DNA from: Deltaproteobacteria bacterium
GTDB lineage: Bacteria > Myxococcota > Myxococcia > SLRQ01
Length of the DNA stretch: 41,264 bases
Assembly (NCBI GenBank): GCA_007130885.1
Contig: SLRQ01000020.1
Span: forward strand, 84,236 to 125,499
Direction of reading: 5' to 3'
Positions 25,923-35,035 of the stretch are shown here, piece by piece (position 1 is the first letter of the stretch; each line of letters starts with the position of its first letter). The translations under genes were made by a program, and so were the position numbers. The notes below the pieces were generated by a model. It did no database searches. It had not been told where the DNA came from and was given only the letters and a program-made list of their open reading frames with translations.

Positions 25923-26354
25923 ATGGGGCTTGATTACAAGAAGTCACCGGGGAGCACCACCACTTCGGATTTGGAGGAGCTGGTCCGCGAGGCGAAGAGA
26001 GCGCGTGAGAGTGCGTATGCCCCTTACTCCGGTTTCAAGGTGGGCGCCGCCCTCCGAGCGGTTTCAGGCGAGATAATCACGGGCTGCAACGTGGAGAATG
26101 CCTCGTATGGCCTGTCGATATGCGCGGAGCGGACGGCGATCGTATCGGCCGTGGCAAGAGGCCACCGCGACTTCGATGCAATCGCCGTGGTGACGGAGAC
26201 ATCGCCTCCCGCGCCTCCATGCGGCCAATGCCTTCAGTCGCTGGTGGAGTTCTCGGGAGATATGGAAGTAGTTCTGGCGGGTACCGGTGACGAGAGGATG
26301 CTGGTTCGTCTCCACGATTTGCTTCCGGTTCGCTTTGAACTCAGGAAAGAGTAA
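25923..26354 (+). CDS. cdd: Cytidine deaminase
   Basis: 143 residues from the ATG at 25923 (the frame opens at 25878, but AGGA lies at a usable distance before the later ATG and the earlier part is Arg/Cys-rich non-family sequence). Homotetrameric-type cytidine deaminase for pyrimidine salvage: YAPYSGFKVGAALRA, NVENASYGLSICAERTAI (zinc Cys and catalytic Glu) and PPCGQCLQSLVEF (two zinc Cys). The usual Arg after PCGxC is Leu here, a small deviation. The nucleoside deaminase at 26367 follows after 12 bases, so they form an operon of purine and pyrimidine nucleoside deaminases. Confidence 0.94.
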   Translation: MGLDYKKSPGSTTTSDLEELVREAKRARESAYAPYSGFKVGAALRAVSGEIITGCNVENASYGLSICAERTAIVSAVARGHRDFDAIAVVTETSPPAPPCGQCLQSLVEFSGDMEVVLAGTGDERMLVRLHDLLPVRFELRKE

Positions 26355-26355
26355 T

Positions 26356-26361
26356 AGGGGG
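26356..26361 (+). promoter_or_regulatory. Ribosome binding site deciding a TTG start
   Basis: AGGGGG five bases ahead of TTG at 26367, immediately after the cdd stop. No ATG or GTG lies near the conserved N-terminus, so the TTG is the best start. Confidence 0.6.
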
Positions 26362-26366
26362 ACGCT

Positions 26367-27710
26367 TTGGATCTCGTCTTGGAGGGTGGAACGATCGTAA
26401 CGATGGACCCCGAGCGAAGGGTGCTGCGGGAGCCGCTGCTTGTGAGTAACGGGACCATTACCTCCGTTGGGCAGGAGGTGCTCGAACCTCGTGTTAGCGG
26501 GAACGGCGCCGGCGCAAGGATAGTGCGGCATCTGGACTGTGAGGGAAAGGTCATAATCCCCGGTCTCGTCCAAAGCCATGTCCATCTTTGCCAGACCTTG
26601 CTGCGAGGGTATGCCGACGGGCTCGAGCTGATGGATTGGCTTCGAGACAGGGTATGGCCGTTCGAGGGGAGGCATACGTTCGAGACCATGCGCTCTAGTG
26701 TTTTGTTGGGAATCGCCGAGCTGATCCGTGGCGGCACGACCGCTTGTTTGGACATGGGTTCGGTTCGTCATACCGATGCCGTGTTCGAGGCGGCGGCCGA
26801 GGCCGGATACCGGCTCACCTGTGGCAAGTCCATGATGGACGAGCAAGACGTCGTGCCGGTCCCTCTTCGCGAGTCGACGGAAGATTCGCTGGCGGAAAGT
26901 GACGCCCTAGCCGGCCGCTGGCACGGAGCATGCGGAGGAAGGCTGCGTTATGCGTATGCGCCTCGCTTTGTCTTGAGCTGCACGGAGCGTTTGCTAAGAG
27001 AGGTCGCCGATCGCGCGTCCGGCGGCTCTCTGGTTCATACGCATGCTTCGGAGAACCGGAACGAGCTGGCCGCCGTACGCCGGACTCTGGGCAAGGACAA
27101 TGTCGCTTATCTGCACGAGCTGGGTATAAGCGGCTCCAACGTCGCCTTGGCACATTGCATATGGCTTGGCGAGGACGAGAAGCGACTGTTGGCCGAAACC
27201 GGTACGCACGTGCTTCATTGCCCTTCGAGCAATCTGAAGCTCGGCAGCGGCATAGCAGAGATTCCGGAGCTAATGAAGGAGGGGGCTCGGGTGTCGCTTG
27301 GAGCCGACGGAGCGCCGTGCAACAACAATCTCGACATGTGGACGGAGATGCGTCTTGCGGCTCTCGTTCACTTGCCTCGGGTGGGAGCTGGCGGTCTGAC
27401 CGCGGAGCAGGTTTTCGAGATGGCGACTTTGGGCGGTGCGAGAGCCCTTGGCATCGAGGATGAAATTGGATCCATAGAGGTGGGTAAGCGGGCGGACCTT
27501 GCGATCTTGAACCTGGAGTCCCCTCACTCGATACCGCCGGGGGAGGATGTCTACTCTCGGTTGGTCTACTCCGGCAGGTCGGCCGACGTCGAGTCGGTGC
27601 TCATCGATGGGGAGCTGGTCCTCGAGCAGGGAGTCCTAAAGACCTTGGACGAGAATTCGGTTCTGTCGGGCGGCAAGAAAAACGCAGCCGGAGGCCCGTC
27701 TACGCGGTGA
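26367..27710 (+). CDS. Amidohydrolase of the 5'-deoxyadenosine / methylthioadenosine / S-adenosylhomocysteine deaminase family
   Basis: 447 residues with a TTG start. The fold is a metal-dependent TIM-barrel amidohydrolase: PGLVQSHVHLCQTLLRG (first metal histidines), SLVHTHASENRNEL, VALAHCIWLGEDE and SLGADGAPCNNNLDMW (catalytic Asp). The NNNLDM end is typical of the MTA/SAH and 5'-deoxyadenosine deaminases rather than of guanine deaminase. These remove the 6-amino group from nucleosides made as by-products of SAM chemistry. The exact preference cannot be read from sequence. It is 12 bases behind cdd. Its stop overlaps the convergent SDR gene by 11 bases. Confidence 0.88.
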   Translation: MDLVLEGGTIVTMDPERRVLREPLLVSNGTITSVGQEVLEPRVSGNGAGARIVRHLDCEGKVIIPGLVQSHVHLCQTLLRGYADGLELMDWLRDRVWPFEGRHTFETMRSSVLLGIAELIRGGTTACLDMGSVRHTDAVFEAAAEAGYRLTCGKSMMDEQDVVPVPLRESTEDSLAESDALAGRWHGACGGRLRYAYAPRFVLSCTERLLREVADRASGGSLVHTHASENRNELAAVRRTLGKDNVAYLHELGISGSNVALAHCIWLGEDEKRLLAETGTHVLHCPSSNLKLGSGIAEIPELMKEGARVSLGADGAPCNNNLDMWTEMRLAALVHLPRVGAGGLTAEQVFEMATLGGARALGIEDEIGSIEVGKRADLAILNLESPHSIPPGEDVYSRLVYSGRSADVESVLIDGELVLEQGVLKTLDENSVLSGGKKNAAGGPSTR

Positions 27711-28506
27711 GGTGCTCTCCACCGTCGACGCGAATGGTCTCTCCCGTGATCCATCCGCAGCCCTCCTGGGAGAGCGCCGCTATGAGTTCCGCCACATCCT
27801 CCGGCGTTGTAATCCTCCGGTGGGGATTTCGCTTGGCGGCCGCCTCCATCATGCTTTCATGTCCGGGGATCTTTCGCAGCGCCGGCGTATCCGTGACGCC
27901 CGGCATTACGGCGTTGACGGTAGCCCCCATGGGCGCAAGCTCGAAGGCGAGCTGCCTGACGTGACTCTCCAAGGCGGCCTTGGCGGCGCTTACGGCGCCG
28001 TATCCCGGCCAAACCAGGCTGGAACCCTCGCTGGTCATTGCGAATATTCTGCTGCCTTCGCCGACTAGGCCACGCTCGCAAAGATCTTGGACCCAGTACA
28101 CAAGGGAGTGTGCCATTACATCGAGGGTCATCTCGAGTTGACGGGGTTGGATGCGGCCGTTCTTGCCGTGCGAGATGAAAGGCTCGAGACTGCCGAAGGC
28201 CAGCGAGTGCACGACGGTCCGCAGCGGCGCCGCCGGCTGACTGTCCATCCGTTCGGCGAGGTGCTTGATCACCTGCGCCCTTTTTTCCGGAGAGGCTGCA
28301 TTCACGTTGAAGAAAGCTGCCTGCCTGCCGGCTTCCTCGATTCCCGCGCGAACCTTCTCCGCGAGGTGCACGGTGGAGCGTCGATCGAGGTGGATCCCAA
28401 AGATGTTCATCCCCTGGCGGGCCAGGGTTAGGGCCGTGGCTGCTCCAATGCCGCTCGACGCGCCGAGAATCAGCGCCCACCCTCCCTTGAATCTGCTGCT
28501 AGGCAT
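27700..28506 (-). CDS. SDR-family enoyl-ACP reductase-like protein (FabL/FabI type)
   Basis: 268 residues from the ATG at 28506 (the frame opens at 28620 but begins with Pro/Arg-rich sequence). NAD(P)-binding LILGASSGIGAATALTLARQ lies at the N-terminus. The active site is Tyr169-x6-Lys176 (GYGAVSAAKAALE), the spacing of enoyl-ACP reductases; ordinary SDRs use Y-x3-K. AFELAPMGATVNAVMPGVTDTPALR and WITGETIRVDGGEHL complete the fold. It may catalyse the last step of fatty-acid elongation, or a related enone reduction. It stands alone, with no other fab gene nearby. The 3' end overlaps the nucleoside deaminase gene by 11 bases. Confidence 0.82.
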   Translation of the reverse strand: MPSSRFKGGWALILGASSGIGAATALTLARQGMNIFGIHLDRRSTVHLAEKVRAGIEEAGRQAAFFNVNAASPEKRAQVIKHLAERMDSQPAAPLRTVVHSLAFGSLEPFISHGKNGRIQPRQLEMTLDVMAHSLVYWVQDLCERGLVGEGSRIFAMTSEGSSLVWPGYGAVSAAKAALESHVRQLAFELAPMGATVNAVMPGVTDTPALRKIPGHESMMEAAAKRNPHRRITTPEDVAELIAALSQEGCGWITGETIRVDGGEHLTA

Positions 28507-28774
28507 TACACCATCCTCGTTCCAGTAGCCTGCCGAACCCCAATCTTGTACAGGTCGCTCGTGTCGGGGTAAAGGGTTGGGAGCCGGAGTGAGGGGGCTT
28601 GGCCGCGAGCGTCGGTTCAATCTGCTGGACTCGAAGCGGCTCGGGCTGGGAATCAGAGCACCTTACGTTTGAGGTGGGCAGGGTTGCACCCCGCTGTCTT
28701 GCCTGCGAAAATGCGAGATCAACTTGCAGGGTGAACTCGCGCTTTGACGTGCGACACCGTGGAGGAGACGCATC

Positions 28775-30445
28775 ATGGCTCGTTACACTACTTACATTGT
28801 CTTGTTTCCCGTCGCCGTGCTTCTCGGAGTGATGCTCGGACTGGTGAACCTTGGTGGCTGCTCCGACGCAACCGGTGAGCCGGGGGACAATGATATCTGC
28901 GGGCCGTGCGATGACGGATACGTCTGCGATGTGGACTCTGGAAAGTGTGTGCCGGCCACGGAGAACGGACCGGGCAACGGTAACGGTCCCGATCCGGATC
29001 TGCCTTGCGGGAGCGACTTCGACGATTGCGAGGACGGGATGGTGTGCGATCTGGAGACGGGCGAATGCGTGCCCGGTGTCGAGTGCGAGCAAAGGCCCGG
29101 CCTGCCAAGTAATAACGACTGTCACTTCCCGGAGATCGGCGCGGGCTGCGGCGGGTCCAGTGTCGACGACTGCGTTTGTGACCCCAGGGACAACACCTGC
29201 AAGCGGCGCCGCGAGGTGTGCGAGCCGTGTACCCACGACGAGGAGTGTGGCCCGCACGACCACTTCAGTAGGCCTGCCTATTGCGTGGAGTATGGTGGGA
29301 ACAACGTTTGCTTGCAGCGGGCCACCGCAATGGGGTGCGAACCTGGTTACAGCATTCAGGGTGACTACTGTGCTCCAACCGGCGGTTCGTGCACCGAGGT
29401 GTTCGCTTGCTCGAGCGACGCCGATTGTCCCGAGAACCGGCCGGTCTGCAACGTCGTGAGCGGAGCTTGCATAGCCGGCTGCTCCTATGACTTCAGGGAG
29501 GGATACTCCCGCGGCTGCTCACCCGAGGAGATCTGCCATCAGGACGGTCGCTGCCGGGCACCCTGTGAGACTGACGATGACTGCAAGGAGATTGACGAAT
29601 CATTCATCTGCTTCGACGAGCCGGAGTCGGGAAAACGCTGCCGCGTTCCGGGGTGCCTGCACGACTTGGAATGTCCGGTGCCGGACGAGGGGCCTTACCT
29701 CGGGTTCTGCGACCTTCGTGACAACGAGTGCTACGACGATCGATGCATGCCAACAACCTTCGAGGGCACTCCCCACGAGGATCCGAACCGTCACTGCATA
29801 GACGGCTGGGCCTGCCGCGATGACAAGGAACCCGGCTATTGCGAGCAGATGGGCTGCATAGAGCGTTCTTCTCCGACCATCGCCTGTGGAATTCATCAGT
29901 TCTGCTGTCTCTTCTGCAGGAACGTCACCGATAACCCGGAGCGCGACGAGTGTGACCCGACGCCTTGCCCGCCGGATCGGGAGGAGGCTCCCGAGCCAGC
30001 CGTCGAGGGTTGCTATATGGCGGACAAGGCCACCTGGTGCGCTTCGTGTGGTGATGACGCCGACTGCGCGTCCATCCAGAATCCCAAGGAGGACCCGAGG
30101 GACGAGAACAGGTGCAATGAGGACGTCTGCCAGCTTACCTGCGAGACGGAGATGGACTGCCCGACGACCAGGTGGCAGTGCAGCTACCTCATGCTGGGCT
30201 GCCAGGATCACGGCGACTGCGACGGCGGCCAGTGTCTACCGGTGGACGAGGATGACCCGGATTCTCCTCGGGCATGCTTCTGCGACCAGGACGGGGTTCC
30301 CGTGGATGGGCTCTGCCCACCTGACTTCCGGTGCGCTAGGGCGATGGGCGAGCATATGTGCGTGTTCGGCAGGTATTGCATGGAGCAGCTTGCCGACGAG
30401 GACGATCCCGGTTACTGCAGTGCAGGCGGTGCCCCCGCTCCCTAA
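28775..30445 (+). CDS. Cysteine-rich lipoprotein, surface type
   Basis: 556 residues, GGAGGAG seven bases ahead of the ATG. The leader (ARYTTYIVLFPVAVLLGVML) ends in the lipobox NLGGC. The rest is dominated by irregular cysteine pairs and acidic residues (DICGPCDDGYVCDVDSGKC, CTHDEECGP, CPENRPVCNVVSGACIAGC, CGDDADC, CPPDFRCA). The CxxDxDC-type motifs recall the Cys-rich modules of myxobacterial surface lipoproteins. Unlike the lipoprotein at 18449 it has no regular tandem array and no C-terminal domain I recognise. The ABC exporter genes follow 143 bases downstream. Confidence 0.82.
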   Translation: MARYTTYIVLFPVAVLLGVMLGLVNLGGCSDATGEPGDNDICGPCDDGYVCDVDSGKCVPATENGPGNGNGPDPDLPCGSDFDDCEDGMVCDLETGECVPGVECEQRPGLPSNNDCHFPEIGAGCGGSSVDDCVCDPRDNTCKRRREVCEPCTHDEECGPHDHFSRPAYCVEYGGNNVCLQRATAMGCEPGYSIQGDYCAPTGGSCTEVFACSSDADCPENRPVCNVVSGACIAGCSYDFREGYSRGCSPEEICHQDGRCRAPCETDDDCKEIDESFICFDEPESGKRCRVPGCLHDLECPVPDEGPYLGFCDLRDNECYDDRCMPTTFEGTPHEDPNRHCIDGWACRDDKEPGYCEQMGCIERSSPTIACGIHQFCCLFCRNVTDNPERDECDPTPCPPDREEAPEPAVEGCYMADKATWCASCGDDADCASIQNPKEDPRDENRCNEDVCQLTCETEMDCPTTRWQCSYLMLGCQDHGDCDGGQCLPVDEDDPDSPRACFCDQDGVPVDGLCPPDFRCARAMGEHMCVFGRYCMEQLADEDDPGYCSAGGAPAP

Positions 30446-30588
30446 CAGAAGCTGGGAGGGGGCAAGGTCTAGGGAAGTAAGCCCGATTTTGGCTTGTTCG
30501 CCGTTGCCAGCGGGACAGGATGGCTGTAGATACCTGGCTCCGGTTTTTCGGTCGTACTAGGCGACCGTAGCCGGCGGGTTTGTGAGAG

Positions 30589-32508
30589 ATGCGGGCTCAG
30601 CGAGAACAGCCAAACGGCGAGAGCCCTAGCGGTTGCTCGCCCGCGGATGCGAAAGGCGGTGGCGTTAGCCGAAAACGGCGGATACGCGACTACGCCTTAC
30701 GTTATCGTGGCGAGTTAGCTCTAGGGTTTACCGCGTTAATCGCGACCAACATGCTGGCCTTGGCCATCCCATGGCTGCTCAAGCTCGCGGTTGATTCGCT
30801 TGCCGCCGCGGAACCGGAAGCGGTCCAAGATGCTCGGAAATATGCCCTGGTCATTGCGGGCGCGGCCATCCTGATGGGTATGATCAGGTCGCTGTCACGA
30901 ATCTGGGTCTTTGGTGCCGGCAGACGGGTTGAGTACGATCTGAGGAACGACTTGTTCGCTCATCTCGCCATGATGACTCCGGGTTGGTTCCTTCGAAACT
31001 CGGTCGGCGACGTCATGAGTCGGGCTGTCAACGACCTGGCGCAGGTGCGTCTCCTCTTGGGACCGGGAATACTGAACCTCGTTAACACGGCGGTTGCCTA
31101 CGCGGTGGGCATCACCCTCATGGCTATCATCGATGTACGGCTGACCTTGATAGCACTGCTTCCATACCCTCTTCTGCTCATATGGATCCGGGTGTTCGTT
31201 GGCCGGCTCTTTCGGGCGTACCGCGCGGTCCAAGCCAAGCTCGGCGAGATATCCACGGACCTGCAGGAGAACCTGGCGGGTCAGCCCGTGATCAAGTGTT
31301 ACGGCAGGGAGCGAGCCAGCATTGCCGCTTTCGATGGACGAAACGACGAGTACCTCGGTCTGTCCCTCCGGCTGGCGCTCACTCGCGGTCTGATGGTGCC
31401 CGCCTTTGGGCTAATGGGCGGCGTCGGTATGCTGGTCGTTTTGTGGCTGGGAGGGCGTGCAGTCATCGAGGGTCGCATGACCTTGGGATCGCTCGTTGCC
31501 TTCAACGGTTACCTGGCATTGCTGGCCTGGCCCACCATTGCCCTCGGCTGGATCCTTTCGGTCTGGCAGCGCGGGAAGTCCGCCATGGAAAGACTGAATG
31601 GATTGTTCGTGGCACGCCCAGATGTCGAGGACACGGGCACGGTCGTTCCCGCCGAGATTCGTGGGGAAATCCTCATAAAAGATCTAACCTTCTCCTATGA
31701 AGACACCGATGAGCCGACCTTGTCGAGTATCTCGGTGCATGTTCCAGCGGGGACGCGGCTAGGCATTGTCGGAGCGACCGGTTCGGGAAAGTCGACCCTT
31801 GTCGATCTGCTGCCGCGACTGAAGCCGGTGCCTCCCGGGTCGATCATGCTGGACGGCATTCCCATAGAAGATCTTCCGCTACCGGTACTGCGCAGCGCCA
31901 TAGGTTACGCCCCCCAAACACCTTTTCTCTTCTCGGCCACGCTTCACGACAACATCGCTTTCGCGAGACCGGATGCGAGCAGGGAAGAGGTGCGAGAAGC
32001 CGCTCGTCTAGCCGCCCTCGATGACGACGTCATGGGGCTTCCTCGCGGTTACGAGACCGTTGTGGGAGAGCGGGGCGTAACTCTTTCAGGAGGGCAGTGC
32101 CAGCGAGTTGCGCTGGCGAGGGCCATTCTCGCGGCTCCTCGGGTGCTGGTGCTGGACGATAGCCTTTCGTCCGTCGATGCCGAGACGGAGTCTCGTATTC
32201 TCACCGGTCTGGAGAAAGTAGTAGGCGGCCGGACCAGCATAATCGTAAGTCACCGCATAGCCGCTGTTCAGCGATGCGACCAGATAATTGTTCTCGAGGG
32301 CGGCCGGGTAGTGGCCAGGGGAACGCACGAGGAGCTTCTCGCCGCCGGCGGGATCTACGCGCATCTGTGGCGTCGCCAGCGCCTGGAGGCGGACATAAGG
32401 GCGGACGAAGAGAGATGCACTGATGGCGACGCGCGGGAGCCTGTTGGAGATGGTTCGAGCATAGGCTGTCCCGGCGATTCAATCCCACCGGAGGCGCCGG
32501 ATGGTTGA
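30589..32508 (+). CDS. ABC exporter half-transporter, degenerate-site subunit (membrane + ATPase)
   Basis: 639 residues: a charged N-terminus, six membrane helices (about 40-320), then an ATPase domain. Walker A GATGSGKST (about 395-402), Q-loop YAPQTPFLFS, signature LSGGQCQRVALARA (intact), H-loop SHRIA. The residue after Walker B is Asp, not Glu (VLDDSLSSVD), so the catalytic glutamate is missing. The next gene encodes the partner and overlaps by 8 bases. Such heterodimeric exporters (MdlAB, LmrCD, TmrAB types) pump lipids, peptides or drugs outward. The cargo is unknown. The C-terminal 60 residues are a charged tail. A different start within the first 25 residues is possible. Confidence 0.93.
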   Translation: MRAQREQPNGESPSGCSPADAKGGGVSRKRRIRDYALRYRGELALGFTALIATNMLALAIPWLLKLAVDSLAAAEPEAVQDARKYALVIAGAAILMGMIRSLSRIWVFGAGRRVEYDLRNDLFAHLAMMTPGWFLRNSVGDVMSRAVNDLAQVRLLLGPGILNLVNTAVAYAVGITLMAIIDVRLTLIALLPYPLLLIWIRVFVGRLFRAYRAVQAKLGEISTDLQENLAGQPVIKCYGRERASIAAFDGRNDEYLGLSLRLALTRGLMVPAFGLMGGVGMLVVLWLGGRAVIEGRMTLGSLVAFNGYLALLAWPTIALGWILSVWQRGKSAMERLNGLFVARPDVEDTGTVVPAEIRGEILIKDLTFSYEDTDEPTLSSISVHVPAGTRLGIVGATGSGKSTLVDLLPRLKPVPPGSIMLDGIPIEDLPLPVLRSAIGYAPQTPFLFSATLHDNIAFARPDASREEVREAARLAALDDDVMGLPRGYETVVGERGVTLSGGQCQRVALARAILAAPRVLVLDDSLSSVDAETESRILTGLEKVVGGRTSIIVSHRIAAVQRCDQIIVLEGGRVVARGTHEELLAAGGIYAHLWRRQRLEADIRADEERCTDGDAREPVGDGSSIGCPGDSIPPEAPDG

Positions 32509-34333
32509 AGGTCTTCATGAGGACGAGAAGCTCGGCAAGGCTTATGACTCGGTCCTGGTCCGGCGCATCTGGAGGTACGTGCGGCCGTATCGCCTGCATC
32601 TAGGCTTGGCCTTTCTTTTCATTCCGCTGGTGGCCGGCGCGACGATTGCTCAGCCGTACTTGTTGAAGGTGGCTATCGATGATCACATAGCCGTCGGAGA
32701 CGCCGAGGGTTTGGGGTTGGTCGGCTTGATGTTCCTTGGCGCCCTTATCCTTCAAACCCTTGGTACTTTCGGACAGATGTATGTTTTGCAGTATGTGGGC
32801 GTGCGCTCGATGAACGACCTGCGAACTCACGTCTTTCGTCACACCCAGCGGCTGCCGCAAGCCTACTTCGACAAGACCCCGCTGGGCAGGGTCATGACCC
32901 GCATGACCAGCGATGTCGAGAACATCACCGAGATGTTCGCGAGCGGTGTCGTCACCATGCTGGCGGATCTGGTTCTGCTGACCGGAATCGTGGCGGTGAT
33001 GTTCTGGATAGACTGGCGTCTTGCGCTGATTGCCATGGCAGCCGTTCCGATCCTCGTGGTGATAGTGAGCTATTTCCGGGTTAGGGCCAGAGAGGCTTTT
33101 CGTCTCACCCGGCTGTTCGTCGCTCGCATCAACTCCTACCTCCAGGAGAATCTCTCCGGCATGGGGGTGGTCCAGGCTTTCGTTCGAGAGAAGGAGAACG
33201 CACGGCGATTCGAGAAGCTGAACGCCGATTTTAGGGACGCTTACTTCGCCGCCATCAAGTTCGATGCCGTGCTCTACAGCATTGTCGAGATGATAGGCTC
33301 GATATGCATTGCGTTCATCGTCTGGTACGCGGCGGGGAGCATACTGGCGGGGGTTCTGACCTTCGGTGTGCTGGTTGCTTTCATCGAGTACATCCAGCGT
33401 TTCTTCGTGCCGATACGTGACCTTGCCGCCAAGTACACCGTGATGCAGTCGGCCATGGCGAGCGCGGAGCGGGTGTTCTCGCTGCTGGACACCGCTACGG
33501 CTCCGGGCGATCCGGAGGCGGAGCTTCCGGCCAGGTCGGACTTCAAGAGTTCCATTGTCTTCGACAAAGTGACCTTCGGCTACTCCCCAATCGAGCCCGT
33601 CCTAAAGGATGTATCGCTCCAGGTTAGAAAAGGAGAGCGAGTGGCGTTGGTGGGAGCGACCGGCTCGGGTAAGAGCACGATAATCAGACTCGTCACGAGG
33701 ATGTACGAGCTATCCGACGATCCCGCCACGGGGCGCGTGCTCGTTGATGGCGCGGACATTCGCATGCTCGACCCCAGAGCTTTGCGGCGTCTTTTCTCGG
33801 TGGTGCTGCAGGACGCTTTTCTTTTTCGGGGCACGCTGGCCACTAACGTGTCTCTCGGGGATCCCTCCATTACCAGGGAACGGATCGAGGCCGCCGCTAG
33901 GCGTGTGCGGCTCGATGTAGTGGCTGCTCGCCGTCCAGGCGGCCTGGATTCCGAGGTCGGCGAACGCGGTGCGAACCTCTCCAGCGGGGAGCGCCAGCTC
34001 GTCGCGTTCGCCAGAGCCCTGGTTCGCGAGCCCGAGATCTTGATTCTGGATGAAGCGACAGCCAACGTGGACAGCGAAACGGAAGCCTTGGTCCAAGAAG
34101 GAGTCGAAGCCCTAATCGAGAACCGTACGGCCATCGTCATAGCACATCGGCTCTCGACGATAGAGCGAGTAGACCGTGTGGTGGTGCTCAGCGGAGGGCG
34201 AGTAGCCGAGGTGGGTACGCACGAGGAGCTACTCAAAAAAGGTGGGCATTACGCCCGGCTCTACGAGCTTCAGTACGCCGTGGAGACCGGACATGTGGAC
34301 GAGGGGACCGAAAGAGACGCGTTGCAGGGGTAG
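32501..34333 (+). CDS. ABC exporter half-transporter, catalytic subunit partner
   Basis: 610 residues, starting inside the 3' end of the preceding exporter gene. Six membrane helices (about 40-320) and an ATPase domain with Walker A GATGSGKST (about 384-392), Q-loop VLQDAFLF, Walker B plus catalytic Glu ILILDEATANVD, H-loop IAHRLST. Its signature is LSSGERQLVAFARA, not LSGGQ. With the partner's missing glutamate, both defects fall in the same composite site, as in known asymmetric exporters. The other site is canonical. It probably works as an obligate pair with the gene at 30589. Confidence 0.94.
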   Translation: MVEGLHEDEKLGKAYDSVLVRRIWRYVRPYRLHLGLAFLFIPLVAGATIAQPYLLKVAIDDHIAVGDAEGLGLVGLMFLGALILQTLGTFGQMYVLQYVGVRSMNDLRTHVFRHTQRLPQAYFDKTPLGRVMTRMTSDVENITEMFASGVVTMLADLVLLTGIVAVMFWIDWRLALIAMAAVPILVVIVSYFRVRAREAFRLTRLFVARINSYLQENLSGMGVVQAFVREKENARRFEKLNADFRDAYFAAIKFDAVLYSIVEMIGSICIAFIVWYAAGSILAGVLTFGVLVAFIEYIQRFFVPIRDLAAKYTVMQSAMASAERVFSLLDTATAPGDPEAELPARSDFKSSIVFDKVTFGYSPIEPVLKDVSLQVRKGERVALVGATGSGKSTIIRLVTRMYELSDDPATGRVLVDGADIRMLDPRALRRLFSVVLQDAFLFRGTLATNVSLGDPSITRERIEAAARRVRLDVVAARRPGGLDSEVGERGANLSSGERQLVAFARALVREPEILILDEATANVDSETEALVQEGVEALIENRTAIVIAHRLSTIERVDRVVVLSGGRVAEVGTHEELLKKGGHYARLYELQYAVETGHVDEGTERDALQG

Positions 34334-34378
34334 CCGTGCCTTCGCGGCCGTTCGGCGGACGAGTTCGAGCGCGGCGGG

Positions 34379-35035
34379 ATGACTCTGTTGGCACGCGGTC
34401 TTCGCTCGTGGCAACATGCCCGCCTCATGTGCGAGAGCCCAATAATCGAGCTTGCCTCGGTGAAGCAGGCCGACCTTCTTGCGTATGCCCGCTCGGTGGC
34501 GCTGGGCCTCATCGAGGAGGGCGAGCCCGAAATCGAACCCCCGGATTGCGGCGATGCCTGTTCCGGAGCATTCGTTGCGCTACGCCGAGGCTCGGGAACC
34601 GGCTGCTTTGTAGGCTCGCTGGCTCGGATTCCGTTAGTCGAAGCGGTCGAGAGAGCGGTCCGTTTGGCGGTGGCGGATCCTCGTTGCGCGCCGTCAATGA
34701 AGCGAGGAGATATCGAAGTGGATGTTTGGCTGACAGGCTCGCCCAGAAAAGTGAATGCCTTGGACGAAGTGGGAAATAGCGATGGTGTCCTGGTTGCATC
34801 CGGCTTCAACCGGGCCACCTATCTTCCCGGACTGCCTCTCATTGGAAATGGGCCGGAAGGCGTTCTTGCCACCGCGTGCGTCTGCGCCGACCTTCACCCG
34901 GGTGCGTGGCTGCGACCTGGAGTGGACGTTCAGGCTTTCACTGCTCGCCTGCTTGCCTGTCCCGAAAAGCAGGAGGAAGCCGGCGGGGTTGCTGGTGATT
35001 ATGAGAATGCCAATGTAGAATCGGAACCATCATGA
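34379..35035 (+). CDS. amrA: AMMECR1-family protein (AmmeMemoRadiSam protein A), divergent
   Basis: 218 residues. The AMMECR1 pattern is clear: DLLAYARSVALGLIEEGEP, CSGAFVALRR, GSLARIPLVEAVERAVRL, DPRCAPSMKRGDIEVDVWL, NSDGVLVASGFNRATYLPG, and ATACVCADLHPGAWLRPGVD with VQAFTARLL. The hallmark LRGCIG is replaced by GTGCFVG (residues 73-79), keeping the cysteine and one glycine. The start may be 34379 or the ATG at 34427. There is no strong ribosome site. It sits 45 bases after the exporter and overlaps the next lipoprotein gene by 4 bases (ATGA), so it is in a plus-strand operon. Its usual partners are at 10840-13038. Confidence 0.8.
   Translation: MTLLARGLRSWQHARLMCESPIIELASVKQADLLAYARSVALGLIEEGEPEIEPPDCGDACSGAFVALRRGSGTGCFVGSLARIPLVEAVERAVRLAVADPRCAPSMKRGDIEVDVWLTGSPRKVNALDEVGNSDGVLVASGFNRATYLPGLPLIGNGPEGVLATACVCADLHPGAWLRPGVDVQAFTARLLACPEKQEEAGGVAGDYENANVESEPS

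Noticed and set aside
26064..26846. 260-residue minus-strand frame opposite cdd and the nucleoside deaminase
   Set aside because: It is antisense to two clear enzymes and has no recognisable domain.
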